Positions 35,084 to 44,015 are shown, counted from the first letter of the stretch. The stretch is DNA of 64,000 nucleotides from Cupriavidus basilensis (GCF_008801925.2 NZ_CP062804.1:2852001-2916000), one strand, 5' to 3'. The notes: generated by a model not told the origin, from the letters alone. Translations and numbers: made by a program.

Positions 35084-36088
35084 ATGAAACTCTCATCCGT
35101 CGTACGCTGCCTCGCGGCGATCTCGTTGCTTGGGGTGGCGCTGGCAGGCATGCCGGCCCGGGCCAACGCCAATACCGGCGCCGCCCCCGGCGGCGACTTC
35201 CCGCAGCGGCCAATCCGCCTGGTGGTGACCTTTCCGCCGGGCGGCGGCACCGATACCCTGGCGCGCGTGATCGGCACGGAACTTGGGCGCAGCCTCGGCC
35301 AGGCCGTGGTGGTGGACAACCGGCCCGGCGCCAGCGGCAATATCGGCGCGGAGCTGGTGGCAAGGAGCCCGGCGGATGGCTATACCCTGCTGGTGGTCAA
35401 CAGCAGCTTCGCCATCAATCCCGGCGTGTTCCGCAAGCTGCCCTTCGAGCCTGGCAAGGACTTCAGCGCGGTCATCGCATTTGCCTCGGTGCCGTCCGTG
35501 ATCGCCGTGCCGGAACACTCCCCGATCCATGGTTTCAAGGACCTGATCGCTGCGGGCCGCTCGGGCAAGCCGCCCAGCTATGCGTCGTGCGGCAACGGCA
35601 CGCCGCAGCACCTGGCAGGCGAGTTGCTGAAGATCTCGGCAAGGACCGATCTGCTGCACATTCCCTACAAGGGATGCGCTCCCGCCATGACCGACGTGCT
35701 GGGCGGCCAGGCGGACGTCAGCATCAACACGCTCACCAACACCCTGCCCTACCTCAAGACCGGCAAGCTGCGCGCGCTGGCGGTCACGTCCCGTGGCCGC
35801 TCGCCATTCCTGCCCGAGGTGCCGGCGGTCAGCGAGCTTGGCCTGCCGGGCTACGACGTCGACCAGTGGTTCGGCATCCTGGCGCCAGCGGGCACGTCGC
35901 CCGAGGTTGTGCAAAAGCTCAACCTGGAAATCGCCAGGGTCATTGCCAGGCCCGAGGTCAGGGCCAACCTGGCGAACCTGGGATTCGCCACCACCCACAG
36001 CACGCCAGCGCAATTCCAGCGGGTGGTGAACGCCGATATCGCGCGATGGACCAAGCTGGCCCTGCGGATCGGCCTCAAGGCTGACTGA
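35084..36088 (+). CDS. Bug/TctC-family periplasmic solute-binding protein
   Basis: 334 residues. Signal peptide MKLSSVVRCLAAISLLGVALAGMPARANA, then a mature part of the Bug family: PQRPIRLVVTFPPGGGTDTLARVIGTEL (the FxPGGxxD loop that holds the carboxylate), QAVVVDNRPGASGNIGAELVARSPADGYTLL, VPYKG-like HIPYKGCAPAMTDVLGGQADV, and WFGILAPAGTSPEVVQKLN. These proteins bind organic acids for tripartite transporters or signalling. No TctA/TctB membrane genes lie near, so it is one of the orphan Bug proteins common in this group. An alternative start is the ATG at 35057. Confidence 0.9.
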   Translation: MKLSSVVRCLAAISLLGVALAGMPARANANTGAAPGGDFPQRPIRLVVTFPPGGGTDTLARVIGTELGRSLGQAVVVDNRPGASGNIGAELVARSPADGYTLLVVNSSFAINPGVFRKLPFEPGKDFSAVIAFASVPSVIAVPEHSPIHGFKDLIAAGRSGKPPSYASCGNGTPQHLAGELLKISARTDLLHIPYKGCAPAMTDVLGGQADVSINTLTNTLPYLKTGKLRALAVTSRGRSPFLPEVPAVSELGLPGYDVDQWFGILAPAGTSPEVVQKLNLEIARVIARPEVRANLANLGFATTHSTPAQFQRVVNADIARWTKLALRIGLKAD

Positions 36089-36116
36089 TGCAAATCGATG
36101 CAAGCACAGGACAACG

Positions 36117-36965
36117 TCAGCACAAGGGCTCGGCCTGCGGGTAAGCCGGGGCCTGCGGCCATGGCCTGAAGCCCACGGCCTTGCGGCCTGCCTGCACAGC
36201 GCCGAAGTCGCTCGCGTCCAGGCTGGCGGCAAGCAGCTTGCCGAAGGCGTTCAGCAAGACATCGGAGGTCAGCCCGGAGGGGCCGGCCAGCGCCGGGCAG
36301 ATGATCCAGGTGGTGTCGTCGCGCGTAAACACCCGCAGTGATTTCACCAGGTCAGCGGGCTGCAGCTTCTCGTCCCGCACCGCCGCGTAGTCCAGCGCGA
36401 ACGCGTTGACGAAATCTTCCGTATGCCTGTGGCCCAGGCACACCACCACCTTGGGCCGCCAATGCGCGCACATCTCCGCCAGGAAGCGGAAGCGTCCGCC
36501 GTGCCGGCACAGATCCAGGTAGCGCTCCTTGGGCACCAGCGCCGGCTGGCCGCGGAACACAGTGGACCAGGGGGTCTGGCCATCGAGCTGCATGGGCAGG
36601 GGAAACAGATTGAGCTTGAACTCGGCCCCGCAGGCGGCATACAGGTGGTGCTCGTAGTACGGCTTCCAGTCGGCATCGGTATCGCTCAAGTCCAGCACCT
36701 CGGCGCGGGCGGCGGCCATGATGCGGGCAATGCGCTGGTGGCTAAGCCATTTGCCCATGCTGGCGCGGTGCGCGGCGCGAAACGCTGCGTCCCAGGCCAG
36801 CGGCGCCAGGCGCGGCTTGAGTGGCGCGCGCAGGTGCTCGGACCAGGGGTGCGGGCTCCTGTCGCAAAACCAGACCGAGGCCCGCGGATTGCCCCCCTCC
36901 ATCCCCACATATGAAGCAAAGTAAGTGTCCAGTTCCTCTCGTGTGAACACCGTGGTGTTTTCCAT
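36117..36965 (-). CDS. Hypothetical protein, possibly uracil-DNA glycosylase fold
   Basis: 282 residues; family not recognised with confidence. It has no signal peptide or membrane helix. The order of segments is suggestive: YVGMEGGNPRASVWFCD near residue 20, AEFKLNLFPLPM near 115, RFLAEMCAHWRPKVVVCLGHRHTEDF near 165 (like the 'PKVVVALG' strand of uracil-DNA glycosylase relatives), and TTWIICPALAGPSGLTSDVLLNAFGKLL near 220. The glycosylase catalytic motifs are not plainly present, so this is a weak fold-level guess. It is the first of three leftward genes with the small hypothetical and lacI, but the spacers are wide. Confidence 0.55.
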   Translation of the reverse strand: MENTTVFTREELDTYFASYVGMEGGNPRASVWFCDRSPHPWSEHLRAPLKPRLAPLAWDAAFRAAHRASMGKWLSHQRIARIMAAARAEVLDLSDTDADWKPYYEHHLYAACGAEFKLNLFPLPMQLDGQTPWSTVFRGQPALVPKERYLDLCRHGGRFRFLAEMCAHWRPKVVVCLGHRHTEDFVNAFALDYAAVRDEKLQPADLVKSLRVFTRDDTTWIICPALAGPSGLTSDVLLNAFGKLLAASLDASDFGAVQAGRKAVGFRPWPQAPAYPQAEPLC

Positions 36966-37150
36966 GCTGCCCCCCTGATTGCCTGGTGGGTCCCCTCTTC
37001 AGCTCTTGCCGCAGCGTGCCGCCGCCCGTGGGGGCCGCGCGTGCCGTTGCGATCGTTCGCCGGATATCCCGCGCCGGCCAGGGCTGGCGCTGAATCGTTC
37101 CGGGCATTGGTGGTGCGCCGTGCGTGGTGCGTGCTGGCTGGCCTTGGCTA

Positions 37151-37465
37151 TCAGCTTGCCTGCTGGTCAGCCTTTCCGGCCTTGAGCATCTCGGCAATCT
37201 CGATCGCGGAGGCCGGTGCGAATTGCGCTACGCAGGAACGCGTCAGCGCCAGCGTGTACGAGAACGCCATGGCGCGGTCCTCGAACGTGCGGTTGAGCAT
37301 GAAGTGCGCGGCAGGCACCTGGCCGTCGGCCAGCTTTGACAGGCGGACCAGCGCTCCCCAGCTGCCATCCTCCACCCGCAGGATATCCACCTCGATGGCA
37401 TATCCGGCCTCGATATACGTCCTGGCCGGGCCTGCCAGCCGGCGTTCCGGTTTGTCGAGCACCAT
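37151..37465 (-). CDS. Small hypothetical protein
   Basis: 104 residues from the ATG at 37465, fixed by GGAGG five or six bases upstream. Sequence begins MVLDKPERRLAGPARTYIEAGYAIEVDI, with one cysteine (RSCVAQF) and a helical C-terminus (SAIEIAEMLKAGKADQ). The first half looks like short beta strands. No domain recognised; cytosolic. It lies between the 282-residue hypothetical and lacI on the same strand. Confidence 0.6.
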   Translation of the reverse strand: MVLDKPERRLAGPARTYIEAGYAIEVDILRVEDGSWGALVRLSKLADGQVPAAHFMLNRTFEDRAMAFSYTLALTRSCVAQFAPASAIEIAEMLKAGKADQQAS

Positions 37466-37588
37466 CTCGTTCCTCCACGATTCAGGTCGATTTGAGACAA
37501 CCACGGCCACGCACGGCGTGCGTGGCCCCATCGGCCCATGGCAGCGGGCTCCCCCCGCGGCCATGGGCATGCAACGCGTGCGTCAGCG

Positions 37589-38665
37589 TCAGCCGCGCCT
37601 TGGCGCGAGCGCGCCCGCCAGCCGGTTGGCGGCTGGCGGTTTCGCGGTGGAATGGCGCACCACCAGCCCGCTGGGAAAGCACAGGCGGACCGGCGCTTCT
37701 TCCGGTTGCGCCAGCCTCAGCATGACCCGCCGCACCATGGCTTGCGCCATCTCGCCAAAAGGCATGGCCACGGAGGTCAGCGCGGGATTGGTGTACGAGC
37801 ACATGCTGATGTCGTCCATGCCGATCACCGAGACATCGGCCGGCACCGACAAGCCAGCCTGGTGCAGGCCGGACATCAGCCCGATCGCCATCATGTCGTT
37901 GACGGCGACCAGCCCGGTGGGGCGCGTGCTGACCTGCGCCAGCTGCCCCGCCAGGACCTGGCCCAGTTCCGCCAGTTCGGCATCGCCGTAATGCGCGGCG
38001 GGCGGGCACTCTATCACCACCGCGTCGCCCAGCCCGGCCTCTTTCACCGCCGCCTGGAAACCGGCGATCTTGCTCGCGCGGCTTACCGTGCGCCCGGCGG
38101 GCATGACAAAGGCGATGCGCCGGTGGCCCAGCTCGAGCAGGTGCGACGCGGCCAGGTGGCCCGCCTGGAAGTTGTCGGGCGCCACATGATCGATGCACGC
38201 CGGCATGTTCGGGTCGACGCCACCGTCGTAGCTGACCATGGCCAGCCCCTGCCGGGTCGCCACCTCGAAATGCCGCTCGCCGGTGAGTGACGACACGATG
38301 ATCACGCCGTGCACGCCGAACGAGAGCAAGTCATCGAGCATGCGCGACTCCTGCTCCCGGTCCCGGTTGGTATTGCCCAGCAGCACGCGGTAGCCGGTCT
38401 GGCGCTGTGCCTCGGCCTCGATCTTCAGCGCGAGCTGGCCGTACATGGGGTTGGCGGTGGATGGCACCAGCAACCCCAGCATCGGCGTCTGGCCGGTCTT
38501 GAGCTGGCGCGCGACCTGGCTGGGCCGGAAGCCGAGCGTGCGGATGGCCTCCCGCACCCGCTCGAACGTGGCGGGATTGAGCCGTTCGGTGCGTCCGTTG
38601 AGCACGTTGGAAACGGAGCTCACGGATACGTTCGCCAGTCTGGCGACATCTTGTATGGTTGCCAT
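37589..38665 (-). CDS. LacI-family transcriptional regulator
   Basis: 358 residues. The N-terminal LacI helix-turn-helix and hinge (MATIQDVARLANVSVSSVSNVLNGRTERLNPATFERVREAIRTLGFRPSQVARQLKTGQTPMLGLLVPS) are complete. The rest is the sugar-binding-protein-like effector and dimer domain (GVHGVIIVSSL, IDHVAPDNFQAGHLAASHLLELGHRRIAFV, VSVIGMDD). LacI proteins usually control nearby sugar or sugar-acid genes. Here the only upstream neighbour on the same strand is a broken TRAP permease remnant ten bases away, so it has probably lost its local target operon. Confidence 0.87.
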   Translation of the reverse strand: MATIQDVARLANVSVSSVSNVLNGRTERLNPATFERVREAIRTLGFRPSQVARQLKTGQTPMLGLLVPSTANPMYGQLALKIEAEAQRQTGYRVLLGNTNRDREQESRMLDDLLSFGVHGVIIVSSLTGERHFEVATRQGLAMVSYDGGVDPNMPACIDHVAPDNFQAGHLAASHLLELGHRRIAFVMPAGRTVSRASKIAGFQAAVKEAGLGDAVVIECPPAAHYGDAELAELGQVLAGQLAQVSTRPTGLVAVNDMMAIGLMSGLHQAGLSVPADVSVIGMDDISMCSYTNPALTSVAMPFGEMAQAMVRRVMLRLAQPEEAPVRLCFPSGLVVRHSTAKPPAANRLAGALAPRRG

Positions 38666-38675
38666 TATCGGGATC

Positions 38676-38979
38676 TCATGCCAGCGTCATCAGGCGGGAT
38701 AGCCATGGCGTCAGCGATGGCAACAGGATCGTCAACAGCAAGACCAGCAGCAGCAAGGCGAGGTATTTCAGCAACGGCCCCGCCACCTGCTCCGTGCGCG
38801 TGCCGGCCATCGCACAAGGGGCGACCGGCCCCAGGCCCAAGGGCGGCATGCACAGGCCAAAGCCCATGGCGATCACCATCACCGTGCCGAAGTGTAGCGG
38901 ATGCACGCCGGCCTGCTGGCCAATGGAGATGAGCAGCCGGCACGAGCAGCAGGCCGAACAGGATCAGCGCCGGCGGCAA
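38676..38979 (-). pseudogene. Remnant of a TRAP transporter large permease (DctM), C-terminal end
   Basis: The minus-strand frame ending at 38676 reads LISIGQQAGVHPLHFGTVMVIAMGFGLCMPPLGLGPVAPCAM..., the last part of DctM proteins. The preceding DctM segment, LPPALILFGLLLVPA, is present at about 38935-38979 but in another frame, so a frameshift separates them. Everything further upstream (some 340 residues) and the small subunits are missing. Only ~75-95 residues remain, so it cannot transport. It suggests that a sugar-acid uptake operon under the adjacent LacI regulator was deleted. Confidence 0.75.
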
Positions 38980-39002
38980 AGGCCAGGTATTAAGCGTTTC
39001 CG

Positions 39003-39025
39003 TAAAACGATTTACTAAATCGATT
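39003..39025. promoter_or_regulatory. Possible LacI-type operator
   Basis: AAACGATTT-ACT-AAATCGATTT has the AAACGATTT/AAATCGATTT symmetry around a central TACTAA, with ATCG/CGAT half-sites as in many LacI-family operators. It lies just upstream of the TRAP remnant on the same strand as lacI, where the promoter of the lost operon is expected. Confidence 0.4.
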
Positions 39026-39070
39026 TACCCAGCATAGATGGTCGTGAGGCAAATGCAAGGGCGACGCCTT

Positions 39071-39104
39071 GCCGGATACCGCCGCCATCGCGGCGGTATC
39101 CGGC
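39071..39104. terminator. Strong hairpin, perfect 15-bp stem
   Basis: GCCGGATACCGCCGC and GCGGCGGTATCCGGC pair perfectly around a CATC loop. No T-run follows on either strand, so it may end transcription of the leftward aldo-keto reductase unit with help from Rho, or be an extragenic palindrome. Confidence 0.5.
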
Positions 39105-39301
39105 TGCGCATTCTGAAGGAAGTGATTCAGGCTTTGACCGCCTTGGCGCGGGCAACTTTCATGGCGCCAAGGGGACTGGGAAGATGCGCCCGGCGATGCC
39201 GGCCGCGCTCAGGCAAGTGATGCGCGCAATCTGCCATCTATCCGGGCGCGCGGATCTACGTGGGCAACTACAGCGACTACAGGAACGACAGCAACCCGCC
39301 C

Positions 39302-40105
39302 TCAATCCCAGGCAGGCGCCAACCCCTGCGGGCTGGTCAGGCGTGCGCCCCGGTCCAGTGCGCCGATGGCAGCCATGTCCTGCTCGGACAGCCGCACCGC
39401 AAGCGCACCCAGGTTGCTCTCCAGGTTCGCGCGCTTGGTAGAGGAAGGAATCACCGCATACCCAAGCTGCATGGCCCAAGCCAGCACCACCTGCGCGGGC
39501 GTAGCCCCGTTGCGCTGCGCAATCTCCTGAACCACCGGATCCCGCAACACCTTGCCGTAGCCCAGCGTCATATACGAAGTGATCGGAATCCCCTGGCTGC
39601 GGGCAAAGTCAGCCACCTTGCGATTCTGCAGGAACGGATGCAACTCGATCTGGTTGGTCGCGATGGCACCCGCCCCCACCACGTCGATCGCCTGCCGCAT
39701 CAGCCCGATCGTGAAATTGGACACCCCGATCTGACGCGTCAGCCCCTGCTCGCGAGCATCGGCCAGCGCACCCATGAACTCGGCAACCGGCACCCCGTCA
39801 CCTGGCGACGGCCAGTGGATCAGCGTCAGGTCGACATGGTCCGTACGCAGCTTGGCAAGGCTGTCCTTGAGGCTGGGCACCAGCTTGTCGCGCGACAGGT
39901 TCTCGGTCCAGATCTTGGTCGTCAGGAACAGCGCCGAGCGCGCCACGCCGCTCTCGGCGATGGCCTGGCCGACCTCGGCCTCGTTGCCGTAGATCTGCGC
40001 GGTATCGATGGCACGGTAGCCAACGTCAAGGCCGTTGCGCACGGAGTCGATGACGGTCTGGCCTTGCAGGCGGAAGGTACCGAGACCAATGGCGGGAATG
40101 GACAT
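39302..40105 (-). CDS. dkgB: Aldo/keto reductase (2,5-diketo-D-gluconate reductase B-like)
   Basis: 267 residues, the short length of DkgB-type enzymes. NADPH-dependent reduction of aldehydes and ketones such as 2,5-diketogluconate or methylglyoxal. The start [15 protein letters not shown], catalytic Asp and Tyr in [13 protein letters not shown], Lys in LTTKIW, His in [24 protein letters not shown], and the cofactor loop [16 protein letters not shown] are all present. It is followed on the same strand by nothing; upstream is the epimerase-like gene 84 bases away. Confidence 0.85.
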   Translation of the reverse strand: MSIPAIGLGTFRLQGQTVIDSVRNGLDVGYRAIDTAQIYGNEAEVGQAIAESGVARSALFLTTKIWTENLSRDKLVPSLKDSLAKLRTDHVDLTLIHWPSPGDGVPVAEFMGALADAREQGLTRQIGVSNFTIGLMRQAIDVVGAGAIATNQIELHPFLQNRKVADFARSQGIPITSYMTLGYGKVLRDPVVQEIAQRNGATPAQVVLAWAMQLGYAVIPSSTKRANLESNLGALAVRLSEQDMAAIGALDRGARLTSPQGLAPAWD

Positions 40106-40189
40106 TGTGTTTTCCTATATCAGGTCATGCGTTGGCGGCCACGGCCGGCGGCGGCCATGGCCTGAATGAAGCCGCGCTTCAGGCGGGCG

Positions 40190-41050
40190 TCAGGCGAGCG
40201 GCATCTCGTTCTCGATCCACGCCGTCACCGACGCGTGCCGGGGCTGCCAGCCAAGTTCCGAGCGCGCGCGCCGGGCACGCACGCGGCTGTTGGAGCCGAA
40301 GGAATAGCGCGACTGGCCCTCGCCCCAGATGGGCGTGGCCTCTTCGACCGACCAGGACTGCACGGCCCCGAGGCCGAGCCGCCGGGCAATGGCGGCGCCG
40401 ATCTCCGCGTACGAAGCCTCGCCGTTCTCGACGAAATAAAAGGCGCCCGCGGGCGCGCTGTCGAGCACGCGCGCATAGAGGTCCACCACATCGGCGATAT
40501 GCACGTTGGACCAGCGGTTCACGCCTGCGCCGACGATGCGCACCACGCCGCTTTGCCTGGCCTGCGCCACCAGCGGCGGAATCTGCACGCTGTCGGCATG
40601 CAGCCCGGCGCCGACGCCGTAGATCATGCTGTTGCACAGCACGGCGCTACGCACGCCTTGCTCGGCGGCCGCCAGCACCATCTGGTCGATGGCGTGGCGC
40701 GCCTGCTTGCCCGGCTCCACCACGAACGGCGTCTGTTCGTCAAAGATGCGAGGCGACAAGGCATTGCCGCCGGCGTCATCGCCGATCACGCTGGAGCCGC
40801 TGGTATGCAGCAATGGCTTGCCCGAGCCGCGCAATCCGGCCAGCAGCGCCGCTACCGCGGCGCGGTGATCGCTGCTGGCAGCGTTGATCACGCCATCGGC
40901 CTGCGCGGCTTCGCGCGTCAGCAGGGCGGCGTCGTCAAGCGTGCCCTGCACGGGCACGACGCCGCGCACGGCCAGCTGCGCGGCGGCGATCAGGTGCGCC
41001 GCGACAGAGCCGCCGATAAAGCCGGCCGCGCCGGTGATGAAGATTTGCAT
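40190..41050 (-). CDS. NAD(P)-dependent epimerase/dehydratase (extended SDR-like)
   Basis: 286 residues. The Rossmann motif MQIFITGAAGFIGGSVAAHL starts the protein. VINAASSDHRAAVAALL, LLHTSGSSVIGDDAGG and the catalytic-type Tyr in AVLCNSMIYGVGAGLH follow; a classical YxxxK is not clear, so it may belong to an atypical branch. The C-terminal third (SNVHIADVVDLYARVLDSAPAGAFYFVENGEASYAEIGAAIARRLG) binds substrate. It lies before the aldo-keto reductase on the same strand, so both may act as a small oxidoreductase unit. Substrate unknown. Confidence 0.83.
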   Translation of the reverse strand: MQIFITGAAGFIGGSVAAHLIAAAQLAVRGVVPVQGTLDDAALLTREAAQADGVINAASSDHRAAVAALLAGLRGSGKPLLHTSGSSVIGDDAGGNALSPRIFDEQTPFVVEPGKQARHAIDQMVLAAAEQGVRSAVLCNSMIYGVGAGLHADSVQIPPLVAQARQSGVVRIVGAGVNRWSNVHIADVVDLYARVLDSAPAGAFYFVENGEASYAEIGAAIARRLGLGAVQSWSVEEATPIWGEGQSRYSFGSNSRVRARRARSELGWQPRHASVTAWIENEMPLA

Positions 41051-41260
41051 GGGATGCTCCTGGAAGCGGGCTTGCGAGGCGAGCCGGATTGGGGCGGGGC
41101 CGTGAAACCGTTAGGCCGTGGCCTGGCCGGATGAACAGGACCCGAGTTCCGCGCTACCCATGCAGAGAAAAACCGTGCGGCGAGCAGAACATATTTGATT
41201 CCGGCGCAAGAATACGCAGCGCGAATGCAAAATGTGGTGCGCGCGGATCATCGCCACCGA

Positions 41261-41932
41261 TCAACGGCGCGGCGATGCCAGATAAGGCTGCACGCTTGCC
41301 GCCGGCATGGCATAGCCGGCATAGCCCATCATGGTGTCCGCCCGCTCCACCCGCATCGCGCCGCTGATCCACACGGTGTCCATGCTGCGCAGCCCCGCCA
41401 GCGGCTTGTCCGTGCGCACATGGATGACCTGGTTGGCGAGCGGCGGCGGCACATGGATGCATGCGCCAAAGTACGGCACCAGCAGGAACTCGCGGATCGC
41501 CTCGCCCTCGCCATCGAGCGAGACGACAAAGCCGGCTATGCGCACCGCCGCGCCATCGAGCGAGGGCTCCACCGGTGCGTTCTTCCAGTACTGCCGGGCC
41601 TTGTACAGGGCGATCTGGGCGCGCGGGTCGGCGTCCTCCAGTTCATCGAGCCGCAGGCCCTTGAACGGCGCCAGCGGATCCCAGCCTTTGGGCAGCAGGG
41701 CCTGCCAGCCGATCTCGCGCAAGGCGGGGTCGGGTGCGGCGGGCGCGGGTTGCAGCGCCTCGCCTATCGCATAGCCGGGCGGCTTGGCAGTAGCTGCATC
41801 CGCCTGCGCTTGCGGGGATGGCCGGAAGAAATATGCGGCGCCCGCGATGGCCACTCCGATGCTGGCGAGCACAAACAAGGCACGGCGCACGCGTGAGGTC
41901 ACGCCGGGCTTCTTCATCATCTTCATCATCAT
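41261..41932 (-). CDS. DUF3299-family exported protein of the ABC operon
   Basis: 223 residues. The start is the ATG at 41932, overlapping the permease stop as ATGA. The N-terminus MMMKMMKKPGVTSRVRRALFVLASIGVAIAGAAYF is a signal anchor. The globular part has the DUF3299 blocks REIGWQALLPKGWDPLAPF, AGFVVSLDGEGEAIREFLLVPYFGACIHVPPPLANQVIHV and MDTVWISGAMRVE. Such proteins occur beside LolD/FtsX-like ABC transporters; I recall the zinc-responsive PA4063-PA4066 cluster of Pseudomonas aeruginosa as having the same make-up. It probably works in the periplasm with the transporter. Confidence 0.82.
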   Translation of the reverse strand: MMMKMMKKPGVTSRVRRALFVLASIGVAIAGAAYFFRPSPQAQADAATAKPPGYAIGEALQPAPAAPDPALREIGWQALLPKGWDPLAPFKGLRLDELEDADPRAQIALYKARQYWKNAPVEPSLDGAAVRIAGFVVSLDGEGEAIREFLLVPYFGACIHVPPPLANQVIHVRTDKPLAGLRSMDTVWISGAMRVERADTMMGYAGYAMPAASVQPYLASPRR

Positions 41933-43233
41933 GTGGTCGGCATCAGCCCATCCGCCAGGCTCAGGCGGTAAGCGCGCCACCCGGGCAGCAGGCTCACGCA
42001 AAAGCCGGCGGCCACCGCGGCAACAAGCAGCGGCCACTCGCCCGGCGTGGGCCAGGCCGCTTGCAAGGCCACGCCGTACGTGGCTTCCAGATAGGGCCCA
42101 AGCCCCGCTGCCAGCGTGCTCAACAACAGGAGCCCGAGCAGGGCACCGGCGGCCATCACCACCAGCCCCTCCAGCGCCAGCATGGCCAGCAGGTCGCGCG
42201 GGCGGGCGCCGACGGCACGCAGGATGGCCAGCTCGCGCCGCCGCTCGCCCAGCGCGGCAAGGATGGAGGACGCCAGCCCCGCCAGCCCGACCACCACCAC
42301 CAGCGCCGACACCAGCAGCATGGCGCGCTCGGCCACGCCAATGACGCGCCACAGGTCGTCCAGCGCCACGCCTGGCAACGCCGCCGTCAGCGGCTCGTGC
42401 GGGTCTTCGGCAATCTCGCGCTGCACGGCAAACACTTGCGAGCGCAGCTTCAGCCCGACCAGCACGCCCGTCACGCTATGGGGTGTCAGGTCGAACTTGC
42501 GCACCTGCTCCGGCAGGATCGCCAGGCCCGGCAGCGGCGCGCCGCCCTCCCAGCCCAGGTGGATGGCTTGCATGGCATCCAGGCCGATATGCACGGTGCG
42601 GTCCACCGGCGTGCCGGTGCGCGCCAGGATGCCGCTGACCACGAAGGGCTTGTCGGCATGGTCATGATCGCCGGCAGGATCGGCATGTGGCCCATCGTCA
42701 CCGCTGTCACCGCTGTCACCGCTGTCGCCGTGGCTAAGCACGATGCGGTCGCCCACGCGGTAGCCCAGCCGGCTAGCCACCTCGGCGCCAAGCACCGCAT
42801 CGAACAGCGACGGGAAGATCCTGCCCTGCGCCAGTTCCAGCGCACGGCGATCCCCGTAGCGGTAATGGGTGAAATAGCTGGCCGTGGTCGCCAGCACCGG
42901 GAAGCCGCGGTGCGAGTCGCCCAGCGAGAGTGGGATGGTCCACGCCACTGCCGGATGTCGCGCCAGCCGCTCTACGCTGTCCCAGCGCATATTGTTGGTG
43001 GCCCCGCCAAGGTGGAACACGGTGTAGAGCATCAGCTGGATCGGGCTGGTGCGCGCGCCGACCACCAGGTCGGTGCCGGACACCGACTGCGCAAAGCTCG
43101 CCCGCACCGCATGCCGGATACGCTCCACGCCCAGCAGCATGGCAACGGACATAGCAATCGCCAGCAGCATCAGCAGCAGGTTGAAGCGGCGGTTCCAGGC
43201 GCTGCGCGCCGCCATCGATAGCATCAGCATCAT
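41929..43233 (-). CDS. FtsX/MacB-like ABC transporter permease with a His/Asp-rich insertion
   Basis: 434 residues. Four membrane helices in the MacB/FtsX order: one at the N-terminus (FNLLLMLLAIAMSVAMLLG), a large periplasmic domain (about 45-265), then three near the end with the FtsX-type segment SILAALGERRRELAILRAVGARPRDLLAMLALEG. Inside the periplasmic domain is a low-complexity stretch with three GDS repeats followed by DDGPHADPAGDHDHADKP, a likely metal-binding loop. It overlaps the ATPase stop by four bases and the DUF3299 start by four, so all three are translated together. Confidence 0.87.
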   Translation of the reverse strand: MMLMLSMAARSAWNRRFNLLLMLLAIAMSVAMLLGVERIRHAVRASFAQSVSGTDLVVGARTSPIQLMLYTVFHLGGATNNMRWDSVERLARHPAVAWTIPLSLGDSHRGFPVLATTASYFTHYRYGDRRALELAQGRIFPSLFDAVLGAEVASRLGYRVGDRIVLSHGDSGDSGDSGDDGPHADPAGDHDHADKPFVVSGILARTGTPVDRTVHIGLDAMQAIHLGWEGGAPLPGLAILPEQVRKFDLTPHSVTGVLVGLKLRSQVFAVQREIAEDPHEPLTAALPGVALDDLWRVIGVAERAMLLVSALVVVVGLAGLASSILAALGERRRELAILRAVGARPRDLLAMLALEGLVVMAAGALLGLLLLSTLAAGLGPYLEATYGVALQAAWPTPGEWPLLVAAVAAGFCVSLLPGWRAYRLSLADGLMPTT

Positions 43234-44000
43234 GCCGGCTCCAACGCGCGGATCACATCCATCGTATCGATCGCCGGCAACGACAACCTCTGCGCGAAGC
43301 CCGCCGACAAGCGCTCGTCATGGCTGACAAACACCAGGCTGGCGCCGGCGTTGCCGCATTCGCGCTGCAGCAACGCCATGAAGGCCTGCTGGCGCGGCGC
43401 GTCCAGCGCCGAGGTGGGTTCGTCGGCCAGCACCACCTGCGGGCAGCCGATCAGCGCGCGCGCTGCGGCCACGCGTTGCTGCTGGCCAACCGAGAGCTGG
43501 GTGACTGGGCGCCGCCACAGGGCCGGCGACAGGTCGAGCTGCCTGAGCAGTGCGTGCGCGGCGGCCTCCGGCGTCTCGCCCTGCGCTGCCGCCCGCTTGC
43601 GCCGGACGGGCGAGAAGCGGCAAGGCAGCAGCACGTTGTCCACGACCGACAGGTAGGGCAGCAGGTTGAACTGCTGGAAGACAAGGCCAACATGATCGGC
43701 GCGGAAGCTGTCGCGCTGCGAGGCCGACAACGCGCCAAGCATGGTGCCCAGCACGCGCACGGTGCCTTGCTGTGGCAGCAGCACGCCGGCCAGCAGCGAC
43801 AGCAAGGTGCTCTTGCCGCTGCCGCTGGGGCCGCACACGAACACCTGCTCGCCCGCGCCCAGCCGAAGCCGGTCAAGCCGCAGGCCAGGCGCGGCCTGCG
43901 CGGGCCAGGTGAATGCGATGTCCCTCAGGTCGATGACGGCATCACCGCCCGCCTTGCCATGTTCGCCATGTTCGCTATGTTCGCCGTTACCAATCGCCAT
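43230..44000 (-). CDS. LolD/MacB-like ABC transporter ATPase with histidine-rich N-terminus
   Basis: 256 residues from the ATG at 44000 (GAGG six bases before); a GTG at 44015 would add five residues. Walker A GPSGSGKSTLLSLLAG, Q-loop VFQQFNLLPYLSVVDNVLLP, signature QLSVGQQQRVAAARAL and Walker B VVLADEPTSALD are intact, with the switch His in VFVSHDE. The N-terminus MAIGNGEHSEHGEHGKAGG has three EH pairs encoded by 9-bp repeats, unusual for this family and suggestive of metal binding. First gene of the operon, directly behind a perfect 27-bp palindrome. Confidence 0.88.
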   Translation of the reverse strand: MAIGNGEHSEHGEHGKAGGDAVIDLRDIAFTWPAQAAPGLRLDRLRLGAGEQVFVCGPSGSGKSTLLSLLAGVLLPQQGTVRVLGTMLGALSASQRDSFRADHVGLVFQQFNLLPYLSVVDNVLLPCRFSPVRRKRAAAQGETPEAAAHALLRQLDLSPALWRRPVTQLSVGQQQRVAAARALIGCPQVVLADEPTSALDAPRQQAFMALLQRECGNAGASLVFVSHDERLSAGFAQRLSLPAIDTMDVIRALEPA

Positions 44001-44015
44001 CCAGAACCTCGCCAC

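Larger units (their letters stand above)
38980..39301. other. Intergenic region between the TRAP remnant and the aldo-keto reductase
   Basis: 322 bases with no intact gene. The deletion end point of the TRAP remnant is near 38990; the stretch 39000-39025 (AAAACGATTTACTAAATCGATTTACC) is AT-rich with a repeated CGATTTAC, likely the old LacI-type control site. A strong hairpin lies at 39071-39104. The rest shows nothing I can identify. Confidence 0.5.
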
